Of a stretch of 64,000 bases of DNA, positions 24,822 through 33,400 are shown piece after piece. The stretch's first letter is position 1, and each line of letters starts with the position of its first letter. The notes beneath the pieces were generated by a model that made no database searches, was not told the origin of the DNA, and saw only the letters and a list, made by a program, of their open reading frames with translations. The stretch is from a virus: positions 1 to 64,000 of the IMG/VR virus record IMGVR_UViG_3300035092_000015; one strand, written 5' to 3'. Position numbers and translations under genes: made by a program.

Positions 24822-25663
24822 AAGACCACCCCGGGGTGTAGTTGACGCATGATCTCGATCGGCACCGGGCGGTACCGGTCGCGGAAGCTGCGCGGGCTGC
24901 GCCCCGCCTGCAGATGGGCCTGGTATAGCGCGTTCTGCTCGGCGAAGGTCAGATCTTCGAACTCCACCCGCAGACTGTGCCGGGGCGGTAGCTTCGCCCG
25001 GTCCAGCTTCTCCCAATCGATGAACCCGACCGCCTCGGGGTCGCTGTACGGCCCAGCCTGCGGGTCGTCGATAGTCCGGTCGGTCCAGGCTTCGAACGGC
25101 TGCCACCCCCGGGCGGTCGCGGCGGCAGCGGCGCCCCGGTCTGGCCCGTCGACGCACCACAGCTGCTGGTACAGCCGGTCGATCCGGTTGTGGGTGCGGG
25201 CGGTGACCCGGTCGAACGTTGCATGCCGCCACAGGTGCAGGTTCGACCGGGGCAGGTCACTGATACTGGACAGGTAGACCAGCCCGTACCCGCCGCGTCC
25301 CATCGCCTGCAACCGGCGGGCCACCCCGATCGGGTCGACCAGTGCCAGGACCGGGGCGACCCGGGCGATCCGCTGTGCGATCGCCGGGGTGACGCTGGCC
25401 TGCCGCCCGCTGTGTAGCCCTTCGACGGTTTTACCCCAGACGGCTGCCTCGAGCGCGATCTGGTACAGGCTCATTCCCTGCTCAAGCAGCGCCTCGATGT
25501 GCAGCCGGGTGGGGAGGGCGTTGATCCGTGACTGCCAGGTCCCGTAGGCGAGGGCCCGGGTGCGGCGGGCTTTCAACTGCCGCCGGTATTCGGCGCAGTC
25601 GGTGCAGCCGACGTGGTAGCGGGCTCGGTGGTTGGGGCAGATTCGTGGCTGTGGCGGGACCAT
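24818..25663 (-). CDS. hypothetical protein with Cys/His start and HTH-like segment
   Basis: 281 residues from ATG 25663. Residues 5-30 read RICPNHRARYHVGCTDCAEY, a probable zinc knuckle. About residues 55-110 resemble an HTH (LLEQGMSLYQIALEAAVWG) as seen in actinophage regulators. The remainder has SFRDRYRPVPIEIMRQLHPG at the C-terminus. It starts inside the upstream gene (90-base overlap). Function unknown, likely DNA-associated. Confidence 0.6.
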   Translation of the reverse strand: MVPPQPRICPNHRARYHVGCTDCAEYRRQLKARRTRALAYGTWQSRINALPTRLHIEALLEQGMSLYQIALEAAVWGKTVEGLHSGRQASVTPAIAQRIARVAPVLALVDPIGVARRLQAMGRGGYGLVYLSSISDLPRSNLHLWRHATFDRVTARTHNRIDRLYQQLWCVDGPDRGAAAAATARGWQPFEAWTDRTIDDPQAGPYSDPEAVGFIDWEKLDRAKLPPRHSLRVEFEDLTFAEQNALYQAHLQAGRSPRSFRDRYRPVPIEIMRQLHPGVVL

Positions 25664-26112
25664 GGATCTCTCCGGGGTGGCGGGGCGTCGAACAGGGTGG
25701 CGGGTGGTTCGGCCAACTCGGTGGCTCCCCACGGGGTGAGCCAGACGGGGCAGTTGTGGATGCGGGCCCGTTCGACACAATCGGCGGTGCCGGACGACTG
25801 GCCGGGCGGACCCGGGAAGGCCAGGCAGCAGTACGCGTAGGGCCAGTTCTCGGCCCACATGTGGGCGTTACGGATCGGACCGGCGCGGCGACCCATCCGC
25901 CAATCAGCCGGATACGGAACCTGGTAGACGTCGGGGTGGTCCTGCTCTTCGACCCAAACCCGGACGATCTCATCCAGCCCCCGCTCCGCAGCACCGTGCA
26001 CGACCTTGAACAGCTCACCTCGGGCGATGGCCACGTCGCGCAGCAGCCCGAGCGCCTGCCGGGGCAGGGTCGGTGGGGCGTAGAACCGCCAGCCGGTGGC
26101 GACGATCAACAT
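25573..26112 (-). CDS. DUF2493/SLOG-like nucleotide-binding protein
   Basis: 179 residues from ATG 26112. MLIVATGWRFYAPPTLPRQA followed by LFKVVHGAAERGLDEIVRVW fits the SLOG/YspA family, in which the GxR and HGxxxGxD loops bind a nucleotide or ADP-ribose-like ligand. Later CCLAFPGPPGQSSGTADCVE matches the G-S-x-G-T loop. The Pro/Thr-rich C-terminus overlaps the next gene by 90 bases. Possibly a nucleotide sensor. Confidence 0.7.
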   Translation of the reverse strand: MLIVATGWRFYAPPTLPRQALGLLRDVAIARGELFKVVHGAAERGLDEIVRVWVEEQDHPDVYQVPYPADWRMGRRAGPIRNAHMWAENWPYAYCCLAFPGPPGQSSGTADCVERARIHNCPVWLTPWGATELAEPPATLFDAPPPRRDPWSRHSHESAPTTEPATTSAAPTAPNTGGS

Positions 26113-26282
26113 GCGGCTCTCCATCCCGGGCGGGATTCGCGGGCGACAGTGGCCATGATCTGCTCGGCGCAGCGGCGGTGCAGGTAGCGGGTACCGTCCA
26201 GGGTTTCGAGGGTGCTGCACGGTTGGCGGCAGCCGGCGCACAAGCCCACCCGGGGCGGGGTGGATCTGCGCAGCCAGTTCAT
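26106..26282 (-). CDS. 58-residue zinc-finger-like protein
   Basis: ATG 26282 overlaps the upstream stop (ATGA), and the frame ends seven bases inside the downstream gene. Sequence begins MNWLRRSTPPRVGLCAGCRQ, with C-x2-C-x3-C and then YLHRRCAEQI. This CxxC...HxxC pattern fits a treble-clef or ribbon. The exact fit between neighbours supports it as real. Confidence 0.65.
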   Translation of the reverse strand: MNWLRRSTPPRVGLCAGCRQPCSTLETLDGTRYLHRRCAEQIMATVARESRPGWRAAC

Positions 26283-26557
26283 GGCAGGTCCTGCTCCGGC
26301 GGGCCGGTCTCACCCTCGTCCGCCTCGTCCGGCGGTTCGGGGGTTGGGGCGGTGGCGACGTCACCAGCGGGGTCGATGTCGCGCCAGCGGCTGTCGCCGG
26401 GGCGGGTCCCGCCGTGTCCGAGCGGACCCTCATATTCGGCTAGCCACGTCTTGGCCTTGTCCAGCCAGGGCGTGGCGTCGCCTGGCTGGATCCCACGGGC
26501 GATGCTGTTGAAAAGCCCGGCGGCCCGCTCGAGCAGGTCCTGGTCCTTGCTATTCAC
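26279..26557 (-). CDS. hypothetical acidic protein
   Basis: 92 residues: a helical N-terminus (MNSKDQDLLERAAGLFNSIA) and an acidic, Pro-rich tail (PEPPDEADEGETGPPEQDLP). Overlaps the upstream gene by eight bases. Unknown. Confidence 0.6.
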   Translation of the reverse strand: MNSKDQDLLERAAGLFNSIARGIQPGDATPWLDKAKTWLAEYEGPLGHGGTRPGDSRWRDIDPAGDVATAPTPEPPDEADEGETGPPEQDLP

Positions 26558-27059
26558 CCTCGTCCTCCTTGCCCGGGTTCAACACCCGCTCCAAACCGGA
26601 CTGGATCGCCTCCAGTTCGTGACGCAACTCGGCCTCGCTGATCCTATCGGTCTGGAACACCCGGCGGGTGTAGTCCGCCCAATGCCGGACCCCCACCCGC
26701 AGCCGGGCCACTTCCATGTCCGACAGCCGGTCAGCCGCCAGCCGCAGCGTCGTCGCGGACAGCTCAACATCGCCGTCCTCGTCCAGCGTCCCCTGCGCGG
26801 TCCGCGAGACGTACAACGCCCGCATCACCTTGCGCAGCGCCTCGTCCTGCTCCGGGTTCGCGACCTCCAGCCCGGTGATCCGCAGTTCGACCGACCGGTC
26901 CTTGTCCTCGTCCGGGGCGGGTTCGTTGCGGACTGCGTGCTTCAACTCCCCGACCACCATGATCCGGGCGCCCTGGTTGCGGTACAGCCGGTCGGCGTAA
27001 AGCTCGACCGCCTCCTGGGCGGAGGTGGACGGTTTGCCGCTGATCTTAACGGTGGTCAC
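26550..27059 (-). CDS. hypothetical protein, first gene behind an internal leftward promoter
   Basis: 169 residues; the region upstream has an AGGAGGG ribosome site. N-terminal part MTTVKISGKPSTSAQEAVEL, then a beta-rich core (KDRSVELRITGLEVANPEQD) and helices (RLSDMEVARLRVGVRHWADY). No family recognised. It is the first gene after the promoter-like element at 27090-27118. Confidence 0.6.
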   Translation of the reverse strand: MTTVKISGKPSTSAQEAVELYADRLYRNQGARIMVVGELKHAVRNEPAPDEDKDRSVELRITGLEVANPEQDEALRKVMRALYVSRTAQGTLDEDGDVELSATTLRLAADRLSDMEVARLRVGVRHWADYTRRVFQTDRISEAELRHELEAIQSGLERVLNPGKEDEGE

Positions 27060-27089
27060 GACTGGTTTCCCTCCTGGATGGTTCCCGCA

Positions 27090-27118
27090 AGCAAAACATG
27101 TGTCACACTGGATGTCAA
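27090..27118 (-). promoter_or_regulatory. leftward promoter element sharing a 19-bp block with the 43.0-kb promoter
   Basis: On the minus strand: TTGACA, 17-base spacer, TTTGCT, then 30 bases to the ATG at 27059. On the plus strand the -35/spacer is TGTGTCACACTGGATGTCA, identical to 43011-43029, where it serves a rightward promoter. The -10 is weak. Confidence 0.55.
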
Positions 27119-27775
27119 TCAGGCGGGGTCGGGTTCAAGACTCCAACACGGGGTCACCCGCGCCAACGCCCGCGACTGCTGCCGGTCGACCTCGGTGAAC
27201 GGATGCTGCAGCATCGCCGCCGCGATCGCACAACACACCGCCGCCTCGGCCAGGTTGTGATCCGCCTGCCCGTTCGCCCGGTCGATCTGGAAGAACGGCC
27301 ACTGCTCCCGGACCGCCTTGACCATCCTGGTTTTAGCCACCGCCCCCGACCCCAGCTGACCCGTCCCGGTTGCGTAGATCTTCAACTGTGGCGACGGGGC
27401 GATATACACCGGGATCCGGTCGGTCAGCAGAACGTCGATGATCAGACACCACATGTACGACCGTTCGATCTGCCCCCCGTACGATTGGGCCATGTCCAGC
27501 CCCTCGATGCACACCGCGTCCGGTTTGAACCCAGCTGCGTACCCGCCGATCTGCAACGCGAGTGCGGTCAGCTTCGGGATCCGTATCCCCCACGGCTGGA
27601 TGGTCAGTTTGTCCTCGCCGAACAGACGGCATTCGCCGCTGGACAGCGCCACCCCGGTTGCGCGCAGCGACATGTCGATCCCGGCTGTCCGGATCGCGGG
27701 CTGGCTCGAGCGAAGCGGCAGGATCTGTGCGTCTACAGCCGGGCGTTCGATGGTAGCAGCGGTCTGATCGGCCAT
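27119..27775 (-). CDS. RuvC-like Holliday junction resolvase
   Basis: 218 residues from ATG 27775. The RNase H-like core carries IRTAGIDMSLRATGVALSSG (Asp34), PDAVCIEGLDMAQSYGG (Glu91) and QADHNLAEAAVCCAIAAA (Asp172), the acidic triad of phage RuvC-type nucleases. KTRMVKAVREQWP is the usual helix before the last motif. It would cut branched DNA during replication and packaging. The start overlaps the end of the exonuclease gene by 43 bases. Confidence 0.85.
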   Translation of the reverse strand: MADQTAATIERPAVDAQILPLRSSQPAIRTAGIDMSLRATGVALSSGECRLFGEDKLTIQPWGIRIPKLTALALQIGGYAAGFKPDAVCIEGLDMAQSYGGQIERSYMWCLIIDVLLTDRIPVYIAPSPQLKIYATGTGQLGSGAVAKTRMVKAVREQWPFFQIDRANGQADHNLAEAAVCCAIAAAMLQHPFTEVDRQQSRALARVTPCWSLEPDPA

Positions 27776-28458
27776 CGCCCGTCCACTCCTTCTGTCGGTT
27801 TCTGGTTCTTGCGCAGGTACTCGGCGAACGACGCGTCCTGCTTCTGCTTCCACTCGACCTGCAGCTGGTGCAGCTGCGGTACCGTCAAGCTGCCCAGGGC
27901 GGGGTAGAGCCGTCCGATCCGCCACACCACCCGGGCGGCTGCGAACGCATCATAGGCCGACCCGTGTGCAGATGCAGCATCCCAGGGGATCCGGTATTGG
28001 TTCGCGAGGGTCTCGAGCTTACGGCTGCCTTTACGGTACGGGTCGACTGCTTTGTCCAGGACGAACGCATCCAACGCGAAGATCTGGCACCGGTCGGTCA
28101 ACGGCGCCACCCCGTACAGGCGGCAGTTCCGGTCCAACATGGTCAGGTCGAACGGGACGTTCATCCCGACCAGCGGGGTGTGTTCGTCGACCATGATCGA
28201 CAGGACCTGGCACAACGCCTCGAGCGTCTCGGCCGGGTCCGCGCCGTTCTCCTTCAGGAACTGCAGCGAGATTTTGTGTATCTCATACCCACCGGGCGGG
28301 TCAGTCAGACCCGGGTGCAGCAGGTATTCGGTGGTTTCGGCGGGCGGGGCGGTCCGGGGGATATTGATGACCGACGCCGACAGGATCAGATCCCGCTCGG
28401 TGTCGACACCGGTCGTCTCGCAGTCGAACCCAACCATCGGCCCGTCGGTCCAGGTCAT
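27733..28458 (-). CDS. DnaQ-like DEDDh 3'-5' exonuclease
   Basis: 241 residues from ATG 28458. MVGFDCETTGVDTERDLILS is Exo I (Asp12, Glu14), HTPLVGMNVPFDLTMLDRN is Exo II (Asp104), and AHGSAYDAFAAARVVWRIG is Exo III (His165, Asp170). Stand-alone proofreading or repair exonuclease, as in many actinophages. The C-terminal tail is basic. It ends in TAG. Confidence 0.88.
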   Translation of the reverse strand: MTWTDGPMVGFDCETTGVDTERDLILSASVINIPRTAPPAETTEYLLHPGLTDPPGGYEIHKISLQFLKENGADPAETLEALCQVLSIMVDEHTPLVGMNVPFDLTMLDRNCRLYGVAPLTDRCQIFALDAFVLDKAVDPYRKGSRKLETLANQYRIPWDAASAHGSAYDAFAAARVVWRIGRLYPALGSLTVPQLHQLQVEWKQKQDASFAEYLRKNQKPTEGVDGRWPIRPLLPSNARL

Positions 28459-28808
28459 CGCCGGACCCACCCGGCTTGGCGCAGCCCCTCGAACAGCTGC
28501 TCGGCCGGTTGGTGCCAACGCATCCACACCTGGCCGTTGGTGTATGCGCTGGTCTGGGTGGGGATCGGGCCTTGCCGGTCCAGGACCATCCTGGACAGTT
28601 CGACCTGCCATCCGCCGTCCGCGTCCATGTATCGGCGTCGAACCTCGACCATCGGCCCGTCGCCCGGGTCGTCCTCGTGCGGGAACAGCACCACCCCGTC
28701 GCGGCCGTCCGGCAGGGCTCCGGTGGTCCGCTGGACGTGCCACAACTCATCGGCGTTGGACATCTCGCTGGCCGTCTCGTAGACCGGCAGCCACAGGGTG
28801 ATCTTCAT
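28455..28808 (-). CDS. hypothetical protein
   Basis: 117 residues from ATG 28808; MKITLWLPVYETASEMSNAD opens a beta strand. Mixed alpha/beta with many Trp residues (NGQVWMRWHQPAEQLFEGLR). Overlaps both neighbours by four bases. No motif recognised. Confidence 0.6.
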   Translation of the reverse strand: MKITLWLPVYETASEMSNADELWHVQRTTGALPDGRDGVVLFPHEDDPGDGPMVEVRRRYMDADGGWQVELSRMVLDRQGPIPTQTSAYTNGQVWMRWHQPAEQLFEGLRQAGWVRR

Positions 28809-29023
28809 GCCGCGAACCACATGAACAGGTGGATCAGCCCGAACACGCACGCGACCGGGATCAAAGTGACCAGCCCGATCACGGAGCCAGCGTCCAGCTT
28901 CGGACGCCACCACTCCCACGAACACAGGCACCGGCCGGCGTACCGCAGCTGGTCCTGCCAGACCCACAACAACATCGGGCCGACCACAGCCACGACCGGC
29001 AACATGAGATAGAGGGCGATCAC
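28805..29023 (-). CDS. two-span membrane protein
   Basis: 72 residues from GTG 29023 with hydrophobic segments at 1-20 (IALYLMLPVVAVVGPMLLWV) and about 48-70 (VIGLVTLIPVACVFGLIHLF). It lies inside the leftward replication/repair operon. Unknown role. Confidence 0.6.
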   Translation of the reverse strand: MIALYLMLPVVAVVGPMLLWVWQDQLRYAGRCLCSWEWWRPKLDAGSVIGLVTLIPVACVFGLIHLFMWFAA

Positions 29024-29298
29024 TTTTTCCTCCGGTACCGTTTGGCGTCGGGGCAGGTTGCGAAATGCGGCAGGTGCAACGTCCCCGGGGTTTTGGTCGC
29101 GATCTGGGTGTTGGTCAGGACCACCGCGAGCGGCGAGTCGAGCCCGGTGTCGCGCAGCTGAATGTTGCCCTTCGGGTCGGGGTTGGCCTCGACCAGCATT
29201 CGGTCTCTGCTGGTCGCGGCCCACACCAGCTGGGCGTCGGTGCATTTCGCCGAGTCGCACCACGGCCCGACCGGGAACCGGCTACCGGTCAGATCCAC
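29020..29298 (-). CDS. hypothetical protein
   Basis: 92 residues with cysteines at WCDSAKCTDAQ and ATCPDAKRYRRKK and a beta-rich centre (GLDSPLAVVLTNTQIATKTP). Possible metal binding. Coupled to neighbours by overlaps. Confidence 0.55.
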   Translation of the reverse strand: MDLTGSRFPVGPWCDSAKCTDAQLVWAATSRDRMLVEANPDPKGNIQLRDTGLDSPLAVVLTNTQIATKTPGTLHLPHFATCPDAKRYRRKK

Positions 29299-29644
29299 CG
29301 TCGTCCCCGTCCAGTTCGGCTGCGATCTGCCCGTAGCGGCGTTGGTACACCTCGACCAGCGGTTCGGCCTTCTCCCGCTCCCACCAGCTGTTCAGATATA
29401 TCAAGGTCCGTTCAAACTCGGCCCGTTCGACGAAGATCGCGCTGTGCACGACCCGGCGCAGCGGGTAGGCCGGGTCGGGGCAGCTGCCGATGAAGATCCC
29501 GACCTTTCCGTCCTCCATGATGGCCGACCACATGATCTTCGTGTGGTTCTCCTCCGCCAGGTGGGCGAAAAGCTCGTACGCGACGGGGAACCCGTCGGGC
29601 TGCGCTTTACCGTCCCAACCGAACGGGGCAGGTTCACGAGCCAT
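29282..29644 (-). CDS. hypothetical protein
   Basis: 120 residues: MAREPAPFGWDGKAQPDGFP, a helical and beta middle (HTKIMWSAIMEDGKVGIFIG) and an acidic C-terminus. It overlaps the Gp3-like gene by 11 bases. No family recognised. Confidence 0.6.
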   Translation of the reverse strand: MAREPAPFGWDGKAQPDGFPVAYELFAHLAEENHTKIMWSAIMEDGKVGIFIGSCPDPAYPLRRVVHSAIFVERAEFERTLIYLNSWWEREKAEPLVEVYQRRYGQIAAELDGDDGGSDR

Positions 29645-30866
29645 GACGCGACCCCAACCAGGGCAAGAACCCCTCAAGCTCGACGGCGGTCGCCCGAGCC
29701 AACTCGCCGGGCTGCCCGCGCCACTCGCCGTACAACTCCCGCAGCTTCGACATAGACCACTGCCGGGCGCCGGCCAACGTCGCGACCTGGTTCCACAGGG
29801 CCATACGGTCGGGGGATGGTGAACTCGACGGTGCGGGTGAGGAGGTCGACGAACTGGTTGATCCCGGTCCGGCAGTACCGGCAGGGGCAGCGGCGTTGCC
29901 CGACGGCGGCGGGTCGGCGAGCGATGCCCGGCGGGACTGCCACGCTTGCCGCAGCGCGTCCACCTGCTCCGGTTGGAGCTTGCCGATGTTGTCCTGGATG
30001 TGGCCGCTGACCTGCTTGAGCTTGTCCAGTGTGTCCGCCTGGGCGATCCCACGCCACAAGCTGTTGAAGTCCCATGTGTCCTCGGCGGGGGTTGCGGCGG
30101 CGGGCAGTGCGAGCGGTTGCGGGCCGGGCTCGAGCGCGGGGGCGGGGCGGGCCTCCAATGCCGGCGCGGCGGGTGCGCCGAGCAGCGCCACCGCCGGGGT
30201 CATGTCGATGTGCAGGACCGGGACCATGAACCGGGAGATCATCGTCTTATCTGGGTTGCGCGGATCCGGGACCTCCGCCTGCCGTTCCTCCATCTCCAGC
30301 CGGGCCGGGATGTGGCGGCCCAACGCAGTCAGCAGATCCACCGCGCCGGGCAGTTCGGCAGCCGCGTTGTACCCGTGCGACTCCAAACGCCACACACCCA
30401 TCCCAGGGGTGTCGGCGAGCATCAAGGACACCCGGGTGGTCGGTTTACAGCCGGCTTGTTTCTTGTCCGCCGGGTCCGGCCCGCAGACACACGGCTGGTC
30501 CTCCAAAAGCTCCCGCAGCCCGTCGCAACGACGGGAACACCGGCCGTTGGTCCACTGCTCGTAGTATTGGCTGCAGGCGTTCGGCGGGACGATGACCTGC
30601 AAGCTGGTCTTGTCGATCACCACCTGGTGCTGCAGGGCGCCGTGGTCGGGTTGCCACGGTTCAGGTTCTCCGCCGTACACCAACGCGACCTGTTGGATCA
30701 ACGTCTCGGACCGGGAGGTCAGCCGGAACCGGTCGAGTTTGACCGGCTCCTTGTATTCCTTGCCGGCGCGGCTGGTTTTCGGGCGGCTGGTGCCGAGCCG
30801 GATCCGGCCCACTTCGACCTGCCGCGCCTGCACGTCGGCCAGCCGGCGGGGGGTAGGAAGCGTCAT
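29634..30866 (-). CDS. phiC31 Gp3-like protein (recombination directionality factor family)
   Basis: 410 residues. The N-terminal 200 carry the family pattern: VGRIRLGTSRPKTSRAGKEY, KLDRFRLTSRSETLIQQVAL, then YYEQWTNGRCSRRCDG, further cysteines (CVCGPDPADKKQAGC), and MGVWRLESHGYNAAAEL. Cysteine spacing suggests zinc. In phiC31 the relative steers a serine integrase to excision; with no integrase here it more likely has a general DNA role. The C-terminus has a Pro/Ala linker and helical regions. Confidence 0.8.
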   Translation of the reverse strand: MTLPTPRRLADVQARQVEVGRIRLGTSRPKTSRAGKEYKEPVKLDRFRLTSRSETLIQQVALVYGGEPEPWQPDHGALQHQVVIDKTSLQVIVPPNACSQYYEQWTNGRCSRRCDGLRELLEDQPCVCGPDPADKKQAGCKPTTRVSLMLADTPGMGVWRLESHGYNAAAELPGAVDLLTALGRHIPARLEMEERQAEVPDPRNPDKTMISRFMVPVLHIDMTPAVALLGAPAAPALEARPAPALEPGPQPLALPAAATPAEDTWDFNSLWRGIAQADTLDKLKQVSGHIQDNIGKLQPEQVDALRQAWQSRRASLADPPPSGNAAAPAGTAGPGSTSSSTSSPAPSSSPSPDRMALWNQVATLAGARQWSMSKLRELYGEWRGQPGELARATAVELEGFLPWLGSRHGS

Positions 30867-31243
30867 GTGTTACGCACCGCCTCGAGGGTCTGTTCGAATG
30901 TCGGCTCGTGTGGTTTGCGGTTGACCTCGCCGACCAGCGTCAGCCAGGCGGCGAGCCGGAACGCGGCGGCGCTGTCGAGCTTCCGGCCGGACGGGTTGAG
31001 CAGGATGGTGGTCTGCAGGCCGGTGCTGCCGACCATGAAGTCGTTGGTCGCGTCGACCGGGGTGGCGAACTTGGCGGTCTGCAGCCGCAGACGTTCGACC
31101 TCGGTATTCTGGTAGCCGGTGTACCCGCTGCGAGCCTGCGCCGCAGCCTTGTCCACGACGCCTTTCGGGGGCGGTTCGGTGTACACCCCATGCACCACCG
31201 CGCCGTTCAACCCGATGTCTGACACTAGCACAAACACATCCAT
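30863..31243 (-). CDS. hypothetical protein
   Basis: 126 residues, coupled to the Gp3-like gene by an ATGA overlap. It includes a Thr/Leu-rich strand (FMVGSTGLQTTILLNPSGRK) and a helix (AAAFRLAAWLTLVGEVNRKP). The tight coupling suggests a shared function, which cannot be named. Confidence 0.6.
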   Translation of the reverse strand: MDVFVLVSDIGLNGAVVHGVYTEPPPKGVVDKAAAQARSGYTGYQNTEVERLRLQTAKFATPVDATNDFMVGSTGLQTTILLNPSGRKLDSAAAFRLAAWLTLVGEVNRKPHEPTFEQTLEAVRNT

Positions 31244-31254
31244 GGCGGTTCCTC

Positions 31255-32631
31255 TCAGAACGGCAGCGGCTCGTCCAACAGAGCCAGCTGTGGCGGGCCG
31301 ATCTTGAACTTAGACGACATCGTGGCGGTGGTCACCGACCCGGCGGCTTTGATCAACTCCGCGTTGGCGGCGAGGTCAGCCGCGATCGCCGCTTGGACGC
31401 GGGCTTTCTGCGCCTGCGCGACCGGCGCCAGCGGCAGGTCGGGCAGCGGCGGTTCCTCCTCGGACAGCCAGGAATCGAGCGGATCCGGCCCGTTCGACAT
31501 GTTCTCGGTGCCGGCGAAATGCTCCTGCGCAGTCCGGTGGACCCCATGCGGGTCGCCCATCTCACACAGATAGCAGCCCGGCTCGAGAGCCAACTCGATT
31601 GCCTCTTGGACCGCCGCGAAGTCCACCCCAGCCGGGTCGTCCTCCGCGACATCCATCACGGCCAGCGCCGCGTCCGACACCTGCGCCCGGATGGGCATCT
31701 GATCCAACGGCGGATCGAACGGCTTCTTCCCGATCCCGGTGATCCACCGGTACGCCGTCAACACCCCCAGGAACGCGTCGAACGCACCATCGTCCGACAA
31801 CATCGCCTTGAACGTGTACGATTCCGGGCGCAGCTGCAACACCGCCCGCGCCCAGGTCGACGGCGCCTCGAACTCCTGCCCGTCCGACAACATCGCCACC
31901 TGGCACCGCTCGTACGCTACCGCCTGCAACGGCATGTCGTAGTACAGCCGCTCGTCCGGCTTCTCCCGGGTCTTGTAGTCCACCCGGATAAGCTCCGCGT
32001 CCCCACCGCCGACCCGGTCCAGGAACTCATCCGCCCACCGCGACGCGCCCCGCCGGACCCACACCGCCCCGTCCGACGTGCCGGCGTAGCCGTGCAGGCG
32101 GTTCAACAACGTCACCTCGGTCTGCTCCCACGAACCGGCCCCATCCGGGCCATTCGGGTGTAGACCGTAGTCGGTCACCCACTGGTGGAACTGGTCCATG
32201 TACGGGCGGACCTCCGGACGGATCGAGATCTGCGACCCACCCCCGAGAATCCACGCGTTGATCGCCTCGTGCACCTCCGTCCCCTCCTGCGATCGGCGGT
32301 TCGACTCCGCCTCATGCCGCCACGCGACGCGGCGCCACCAGCAACGTTCGCACCGGCCACACGGGCAACGTTCGCAGGTCTGGCCCCGGCCGTGTTTCAG
32401 GTAGCACTTGTTGAACGTGTTCCCGCACGCTGGGGTCATCTGCGCAGCCCAGATCGCCGGCAGGTTGTCCACCGCATAGTCCGCCGCGACCATTCCGGCC
32501 CAGATCTTCAACGCCGCCTTGTCCACCAGGTCCAGGATGGTGGTGACCGAGTCGAACCGTTCATTGGTCAACGGATGCACGTAGTACTTGCCACCGGCTG
32601 GGTTGGTCTGACGGTTGGCCGGTTCAGCCAC
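31255..32631 (-). CDS. RecB/Cas4-like PD-(D/E)XK exonuclease with a cysteine cluster
   Basis: 458 residues from GTG 32631. GTEVHEAINAW (His121), YAGTSDGAVWV (Asp187) and LIRVDYKTREK (Asp218, Lys220) are motifs I-III of RecB/Cas4-type nucleases, followed by the QAVAYE motif region (MPLQAVAYERCQVA). Residues 69-97 hold seven cysteines (ERCPCGRCERCWW), which could form a zinc or Fe-S site. Role: end processing in recombination or replication. Position beside RDF-like and RuvC genes agrees. Confidence 0.82.
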   Translation of the reverse strand: MAEPANRQTNPAGGKYYVHPLTNERFDSVTTILDLVDKAALKIWAGMVAADYAVDNLPAIWAAQMTPACGNTFNKCYLKHGRGQTCERCPCGRCERCWWRRVAWRHEAESNRRSQEGTEVHEAINAWILGGGSQISIRPEVRPYMDQFHQWVTDYGLHPNGPDGAGSWEQTEVTLLNRLHGYAGTSDGAVWVRRGASRWADEFLDRVGGGDAELIRVDYKTREKPDERLYYDMPLQAVAYERCQVAMLSDGQEFEAPSTWARAVLQLRPESYTFKAMLSDDGAFDAFLGVLTAYRWITGIGKKPFDPPLDQMPIRAQVSDAALAVMDVAEDDPAGVDFAAVQEAIELALEPGCYLCEMGDPHGVHRTAQEHFAGTENMSNGPDPLDSWLSEEEPPLPDLPLAPVAQAQKARVQAAIAADLAANAELIKAAGSVTTATMSSKFKIGPPQLALLDEPLPF

Positions 32632-32818
32632 TGGACAGCTCCTGTTCGAACAGACGGTGCACGGCTGCGGCGGGGATCCGCCACCGCTTGCCTGGACGGA
32701 TGGCCTCGATCCGGCCGGTCCTAGCCCAATCGGACACAGTCCGGCGGGACAGGCGCAGCATCTTGGCGACCTCGCCGGTGGTGTAGGTGCAACGTTCGCG
32801 TGGCGGGTGGTACGTCAT
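32624..32818 (-). CDS. small HTH protein, excisionase/MerR-like
   Basis: 64 residues. YTTGEVAKMLRLSRRTVSDW is the HTH and RTGRIEAIRPGKRWRIPAAA the wing, as in HTH_17 proteins. Second of two such proteins in the window (other at 10846-11022). A regulator or DNA-bending factor; its stop overlaps the RecB-like gene start. Confidence 0.8.
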   Translation of the reverse strand: MTYHPPRERCTYTTGEVAKMLRLSRRTVSDWARTGRIEAIRPGKRWRIPAAAVHRLFEQELSSG

Positions 32819-32846
32819 CGGAGGTGGCGCTCCTGCGGGTCCGGTG

Positions 32847-33386
32847 TCAGGTCACGTGGCTGACTGGGGTGGCGGTGCCGATCCAACTGTGGATCTGCCC
32901 GTCGGTCACCACCGGGTCGGCGGTGTTGGACAGCAGCCACTCCTGGGCTGCTGCCTTGCGGGCCTGCTCGTTCTCGGCCCGAACCCGTCTCTGGTTGGCC
33001 GCCCCGGTGATCTCATACCGGGAGAACCGGTCCCACCGGTGTTGCCCGATCCGCTCCTGGTAGTGCTCGTCACGTCGGCGCAGCCAACGCTGCGCCAACC
33101 CGTCCAACACCCAGTACGACCGGTCGGACAAGGACTGCCACAGCAGCGACAGCACAGCCACGGTCGGGCGGATCAGCCGCTGCGGTGCCGGTTCGGATCG
33201 GGTCCGCAGCAGCGCACCGAGTTCGTCTTCCAACAGCCGCAGCTTGTAATGCGCCAGAGTGGCCTCCACCCCCGAACCGATCGTGTACACCACGGCCAGG
33301 ACCGGCAGCCAGTACACGCCGGTCAAGAGCGCGGCGACGATCAACACGGACACGGCGGGTACGGTACGGACCAGCCAGGACAACAT
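32847..33386 (-). CDS. membrane-anchored hypothetical protein
   Basis: 179 residues with two N-terminal hydrophobic spans (VPAVSVLIVAALLTGVYWLP, then LAVVYTIGSGVEAT), followed by a long charged helical domain (RDEHYQERIGQHRWDRFSRY). Possibly holds early proteins at the membrane. No family recognised. Confidence 0.6.
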   Translation of the reverse strand: MLSWLVRTVPAVSVLIVAALLTGVYWLPVLAVVYTIGSGVEATLAHYKLRLLEDELGALLRTRSEPAPQRLIRPTVAVLSLLWQSLSDRSYWVLDGLAQRWLRRRDEHYQERIGQHRWDRFSRYEITGAANQRRVRAENEQARKAAAQEWLLSNTADPVVTDGQIHSWIGTATPVSHVT

Positions 33387-33400
33387 CGGAACCTCCGGGG

